The translations under genes and the position numbers were made by a program. Below, piece by piece: positions 60,995 to 64,000 of a DNA stretch of 64,000 bases. How positions within the stretch are numbered: position 1 is the stretch's first letter; each line of letters begins with the position of its first letter. Origin of the DNA: Aliitabrizicola sp041905595. Its GTDB lineage: Bacteria > Pseudomonadota > Alphaproteobacteria > Rhodobacterales > Rhodobacteraceae. The notes beneath the pieces were generated by a model. That model was given only the letters and a program-made list of their open reading frames with translations, searched no databases and was not told where the DNA came from. The stretch lies in assembly GCA_041905595.1 (NCBI GenBank), contig JAYRKT010000005.1, forward strand, positions 1 through 64,000, read 5' to 3'.

Positions 60995-61001
60995 CGGATT
61001 G

Positions 61002-61430
61002 TCAGCCGCCGTCGGGCGTCAGTCCGGCGGCGGCAATCCCTGCCACGGCCGCCGCTTCGTCATTGTCCGATGTGTCGCCCGAAACGCCGACCACGCCGAT
61101 CACGGCGCCGCCGGCATCGCGCACCAGCACCCCACCCGCGACCGGCACAAGCCCTCCGCCCACGGCATGCGCCGCCCCGGCAAAGAAATGCGGACGGTCG
61201 ACCGCCATCACCCCAAGCGCCCGCGAGCCGAGATTGAAGGCCAGCGCCCCGTCCGCCTTGCCCTTCGCCACCTCGAAGCGGCGCAGGCTCGTCCCGTCCT
61301 CGCTTGCCGCAGCGATCACCGCGCCGCGCGCATCCAGCACCACCACCGACAGCGGCCGGAACCCCGCGTCCCGCGCGTGGGCGAGGGCGGATTGCACGAT
61401 CGTCTGGGCCTTGGAAAGTGTCAGCGTCAT
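61002..61430 (-). CDS. GlcG/HbpS-family heme-binding-like protein
   Basis: The 142-residue product matches the GlcG/HbpS family: LDARGAVIAAASEDGTS, GKADGALAFN, and GGVLVRDAGGAVIGVVGVSGDTSDNDEAAA. Members bind heme or corrinoids, or are of unknown role. It converges with the exported protein and lies 23 bp after dapD on the same strand. Confidence 0.88.
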   Translation of the reverse strand: MTLTLSKAQTIVQSALAHARDAGFRPLSVVVLDARGAVIAAASEDGTSLRRFEVAKGKADGALAFNLGSRALGVMAVDRPHFFAGAAHAVGGGLVPVAGGVLVRDAGGAVIGVVGVSGDTSDNDEAAAVAGIAAAGLTPDGG

Positions 61431-61453
61431 CTCCGGCTCCTTGCGTGAAGAGG

Positions 61454-62281
61454 TCAGTCCCGCAGCAGGTCGTTGATCGAGGTCTTGGCCCGCGTCTGCG
61501 CGTCCACCCGCTTCACGATCACCGCGCAGTAGAGGTTCACGCCCCCCTTCGACGGCATCGACCCCGCGACCACCACCGACCCGGCCGGCACCTCGCCATA
61601 CATGACCTCGCCCGTCTCGCGGTCGACGATCTTGGTGGACTTGCCGATATAGACGCCCATCCCCAGCACCGAGCCCTCGCGCACGATGCAGCCCTCGACC
61701 ACCTCGCTCCGCGCCCCGATGAAGCAGTTGTCCTCGATGATCGTCGGCCCCGCCTGCATCGGCTCCAGCACGCCGCCGATCCCGACGCCGCCCGACAGGT
61801 GCACATGCTTGCCGATCTGCGCGCAGGAGCCGACGGTGGCCCAGCCATCGACCATCGACCCCTCATCCACATAGGCCCCGAGGTTCACGAAGGACGGCAT
61901 CAGCACCACGCCCTTCGCGATATAGGCCGACCGCCGCACGATGCTGCCCGGCACGGCGCGGAACCCCGCCGCACGCCAGTCGGCCTCGGTCCAGCCCTGG
62001 AACTTCGACGGCACCTTGTCCCACCAGTTGGACCCGCCGTTCCCGCCCGAAATCTCGTACATGTCAGACAGCCGGAACGACAGCAGCACCGCCTTCTTCG
62101 CCCACTGGTTCACATGCCACGCACCGTCCGCCTGCCGCTCGGCCACCCGCAGCCGGCCCTTGTCCAGCCAGTCCAGCACCGTCTCGATCGCCTCGCGCGT
62201 CTCGCCCCCGGTCGCAGGCGAAATGGCGTCCCGCGCCTCCCAGGCGGTGTCGATCGCGGCTTCCAGCGCAGCATGGCTCAT
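61454..62281 (-). CDS. dapD: Tetrahydrodipicolinate N-succinyltransferase
   Basis: DapD adds succinyl from succinyl-CoA to tetrahydrodipicolinate in lysine/DAP synthesis. The 275-residue product has the left-handed beta-helix of hexapeptide repeats (SFVNLGAYVDEGSMVDGWATVGSCAQIG and VLEPMQAGPTIIEDNCFIGARSEVVEG). Start at 62281 (MSHAALEAAID). Confidence 0.96.
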   Translation of the reverse strand: MSHAALEAAIDTAWEARDAISPATGGETREAIETVLDWLDKGRLRVAERQADGAWHVNQWAKKAVLLSFRLSDMYEISGGNGGSNWWDKVPSKFQGWTEADWRAAGFRAVPGSIVRRSAYIAKGVVLMPSFVNLGAYVDEGSMVDGWATVGSCAQIGKHVHLSGGVGIGGVLEPMQAGPTIIEDNCFIGARSEVVEGCIVREGSVLGMGVYIGKSTKIVDRETGEVMYGEVPAGSVVVAGSMPSKGGVNLYCAVIVKRVDAQTRAKTSINDLLRD

Positions 62282-62369
62282 AGGGGCACTCCGGTTGCTC
62301 TAGGGTCGCGCTTGCCTATAGACCGGAGGGACCCATGGCGCAATCGACGCCGACGACAGGAGAGGGCCG

Positions 62370-63164
62370 ATGAACGACCAGTCCCGCAGCCATCCCTTCC
62401 GCGACAGCGTCCAGGATACCGCCGCCGCCGATTGCTGCCCCGAAACCGCCCAGACCCGCGCGCCGGCCTATCGCCTCGCCTTCGCCGATCCCGATTTCCT
62501 GCTGCGCGAGGATCTGCGCCCCGTCCGCCTGCAGCTCGAACTCCTCAAGCCCCAGCTCATCATGGACGAGCGTGGCGTCCGCTCCACCGTCGTGCTGATG
62601 GGCTCGGCCCGCATCCCCTCGCCCGAGCGTCCGGGCACCGCCAAGGGCCTCGCGCACTGGTACGAAACGGCCCGCACCCTCGCCCGCCTCATCACCGAGA
62701 AAAGCCTGCACAGCTACGGCCGCGACTGGGTCGTGGCGACGGGCGGCGGCCCCGGCATCATGGAGGCCGGCAACCGCGGCGCCGACGATGCGGGCGGCCA
62801 TTCCATCGGGCTGAACATCGTGCTGCCCCACGAGCAGGCCCCGAACGCCTGGGTGACGCCCGACCTCTGCTTCAACTTCCACTACTTCGCGATCCGCAAG
62901 ATGCACTTCCTGATGCGCGCCCGCGCCATCTGCATCTTCCCCGGCGGCTTCGGCACGCTCGACGAGATGTTCGAATGCCTCACCCTGATCCAGACCGGGC
63001 GGATGAAGCGCATCCCCTTCATCCTGTTCGGACGCGCGTTCTGGGAGCGCCTGATCGACTGGCAGAGCCTCGTCGACGAGGGCCTGATCGGCGAGGCCGA
63101 CCTCGGCCTGTTCCGCTACGCCGAGACGGCGGAGGAGGCGATGGCGATGATGGGGGAGGAGTGA
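62370..63164 (+). CDS. LOG-family protein (TIGR00730 Rossmann fold)
   Basis: The 264-residue product has both LOG motifs: GGGPGIMEAGNRGA and PGGFGTLDEMFE. Characterised LOG proteins release adenine or cytokinin base from nucleoside monophosphates; some are PpnN-like nucleosidases. The N-terminal ~70 residues are an extension seen in proteobacterial forms. It is divergent from dapD. Confidence 0.9.
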   Translation: MNDQSRSHPFRDSVQDTAAADCCPETAQTRAPAYRLAFADPDFLLREDLRPVRLQLELLKPQLIMDERGVRSTVVLMGSARIPSPERPGTAKGLAHWYETARTLARLITEKSLHSYGRDWVVATGGGPGIMEAGNRGADDAGGHSIGLNIVLPHEQAPNAWVTPDLCFNFHYFAIRKMHFLMRARAICIFPGGFGTLDEMFECLTLIQTGRMKRIPFILFGRAFWERLIDWQSLVDEGLIGEADLGLFRYAETAEEAMAMMGEE

Positions 63165-63296
63165 GGGGGCGGCACCTGTTGCCCGCCTTCGTTGCACAGC
63201 AGCACTGACCTTAATTGTACCAGTCCCTGCGCTCCCGTGCCGCACTCGTCACAAACCCCCTTTCCAAACGGCGAAATATTCGTGCAACTGGGAGCC

Positions 63297-63656
63297 ATGC
63301 AGAGGATGTCTCCCTCCGGCCTGATCGGGCTGGTTTTTGTGTTCGTCCTGACCGTCTCGACGGCTCTGCTCGGTTTTGCCCATCACATGCCTTCCCCGAA
63401 GGACGAGGCGCTTGCCGCCTACGCGCTGACCGGACTGTCGACTGCCGACATCTGCGGCAACGGTCCCGACGCCAAGGCCAGCCGCGATTGCCCCGTCTGT
63501 CATCTCGTTGGAAGCGGCAGCCTGCCGGAGGTCTCGCTCAAGGCGCAGGAGGCCGAGCTTCGGCTGATCGCCGTTATTGCCGCGCCGCGCGAAAGCCGGG
63601 CGGTCCGGCACGTCCTCGACCCGGCCCACGGATTGCGCGCTCCGCCCGTCGCCTGA
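63297..63656 (+). CDS. Small exported/membrane protein, DUF2946-like
   Basis: The 119-residue product begins with a hydrophobic helix (about 8-25, LIGLVFVFVLTVSTALLGF). Its outer part has ADICGN and CPVCHLVG, a Cys/His pattern like DUF2946 proteins, which often neighbour copper- or cobalt-related TonB receptors. The start at 63297 follows GGGAG; a start at 63192 is possible but adds non-hydrophobic residues. It may be linked to the gene that begins past the window. Confidence 0.65.
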   Translation: MQRMSPSGLIGLVFVFVLTVSTALLGFAHHMPSPKDEALAAYALTGLSTADICGNGPDAKASRDCPVCHLVGSGSLPEVSLKAQEAELRLIAVIAAPRESRAVRHVLDPAHGLRAPPVA

Positions 63657-64000
63657 CGCGCGCCTGCCGCCGCAATCCGGCGCCTGACTCCGCCGTCCGT
63701 CTCCGGGCGGCCTTCCCGAAACTGTAAGGATCGTGACCGCGCGGTGCTGGTTAGCGTCCCGCATCCCGCGCGGTCAGGTCGGCCCGCTCCTGCTTATCCC
63801 GCGGGATGGGGCTGTAACTTCCCCCGCCGGCCGTGAACCGGCGGGGGCCTTTCGGGAGGATAGCGTTCCTTCGAACGACCGTCGACAGCCAGATTGGCGC
63901 AGGTTGGACCGCACCATCCCACCCGCAGTTTTTCCCGGCGCCGCTTCATGCGGACCGGCTCACTGGCGGACCCCGCCTCAATGTCCCAAGGAGACTCCCA
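63657..64000. promoter_or_regulatory. Structured leader before a gene beyond the window
   Basis: No gene is seen in this 344-bp end stretch. It holds a 9-bp inverted repeat (TGACCGCGC 63734-63742 and GCGCGGTCA 63768-63776). ATCCCGC occurs twice (63763 and 63796), and GCGGGAT (63801-63807) could pair with either copy. A terminator-like hairpin follows, then a Shine-Dalgarno AAGGAG at 63988-63993. This looks like a regulated 5' leader. I did not recognise a known riboswitch class. Confidence 0.4.
63821..63852 (+). terminator. Terminator-like hairpin near the right edge
   Basis: Arms CCCCCGCCGG and CCGGCGGGGG (10 bp), 7-nt loop, followed by CCTTT. The short T-run makes it a moderate terminator or an attenuator. 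Confidence 0.5.

Noticed and set aside
63657..64000. Cobalamin riboswitch at the right edge
   Set aside because: The leader is structured and the context (DUF2946-like gene) is suggestive, but I could not find the conserved B12-box or core sequences.
1..64000. CRISPR array, insertion sequence, prophage, tRNA or rRNA
   Set aside because: No regular repeat-spacer pattern, transposase or integrase motif, or tRNA cloverleaf was seen on reading both strands.

Overview
The window is a continuous piece of chromosome from a GC-rich alphaproteobacterium, almost certainly a member of the Rhodobacterales (Rhodobacteraceae or Paracoccaceae). The evidence is the gene content and order: an NAD-dependent molybdenum formate dehydrogenase operon fdsGBA-fdhD-fdsD; malyl-CoA lyase of the ethylmalonyl-CoA pathway; uvrC-(transporter)-pgsA-moaD-moaE; a divergent serB / serCA locus; many family-typical small proteins (DUF1523, DUF1244, Hint-domain, Flp-pilin-like); and an intergenic GAGGATATTT repeat that I associate with this order from memory. 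No insertion sequence, phage, CRISPR array, rRNA or tRNA was seen. Genes are dense, often overlap by 4 bp, and lie on both strands.

Layout. 1-2.3 kb: end of a flavin oxidoreductase, rluA, and a lone ExoY-type sugar transferase. 2.3-9.2 kb: formate dehydrogenase operon on the minus strand, with a LysR gene just upstream. 9.2-15.6 kb (plus strand): S49 peptidase, a 59-residue zinc-ribbon membrane protein, a FolM-like reductase, uvrC, a DMT transporter, pgsA, moaD, moaE. 15.6-23 kb: P1-family peptidase, a degenerate SDR, a secreted phytase-like protein behind a possible Pho box, an L,D-transpeptidase lipoprotein, a cupin, panB-panC. 23-33.4 kb: M20 deacylase, two membrane proteins, pheS and pheT (unusually far apart), rpmI-rplT, pyruvate kinase, an N-formylglutamate amidohydrolase-like protein. 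33.4-38.6 kb: DUF1244, azlCD, and a probable D-amino-acid/D-glutamate catabolic set (class IV aminotransferase, dgcA, dgcN) with an orphan pilin-like gene inside it. 38.8-44.5 kb: malyl-CoA lyase, beta-ketothiolase, metallophosphatase, 6-phosphogluconate dehydrogenase. 44.7-52.9 kb: serA, serC, serB, asparaginase, IalB-like protein, rlmN, CPA2 antiporter. 53-64 kb: YcaQ-type glycosylase, GNAT, dapE, Hint protein, a LysR/aldo-keto reductase pair, an unknown exported protein, a GlcG/HbpS protein, dapD, a LOG protein, a DUF2946-like protein, and a structured leader before a gene beyond the window.

How the genes fit together. Most are housekeeping. moaDE supplies molybdopterin that FdsA needs, and FdhD inserts or sulfurates that cofactor. 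serB, serC and serA form the phosphorylated serine pathway. dapD and dapE are two steps of the succinylase lysine/DAP route. panB-panC feed CoA synthesis, and mcl with the thiolase fits acetyl-CoA assimilation and PHB metabolism.

The less ordinary material lies in small and non-coding signals: a plus-strand terminator with no gene behind it in the pheS-pheT gap, a dispersed structured repeat in three copies, a pseudo-palindromic operator at gnd, a switch-like set of pairing arms at the right edge, and several enzymes that keep their fold but have lost catalytic residues. I did not find a clearly new defence or mobile system. The best multi-gene story is the D-glutamate set.
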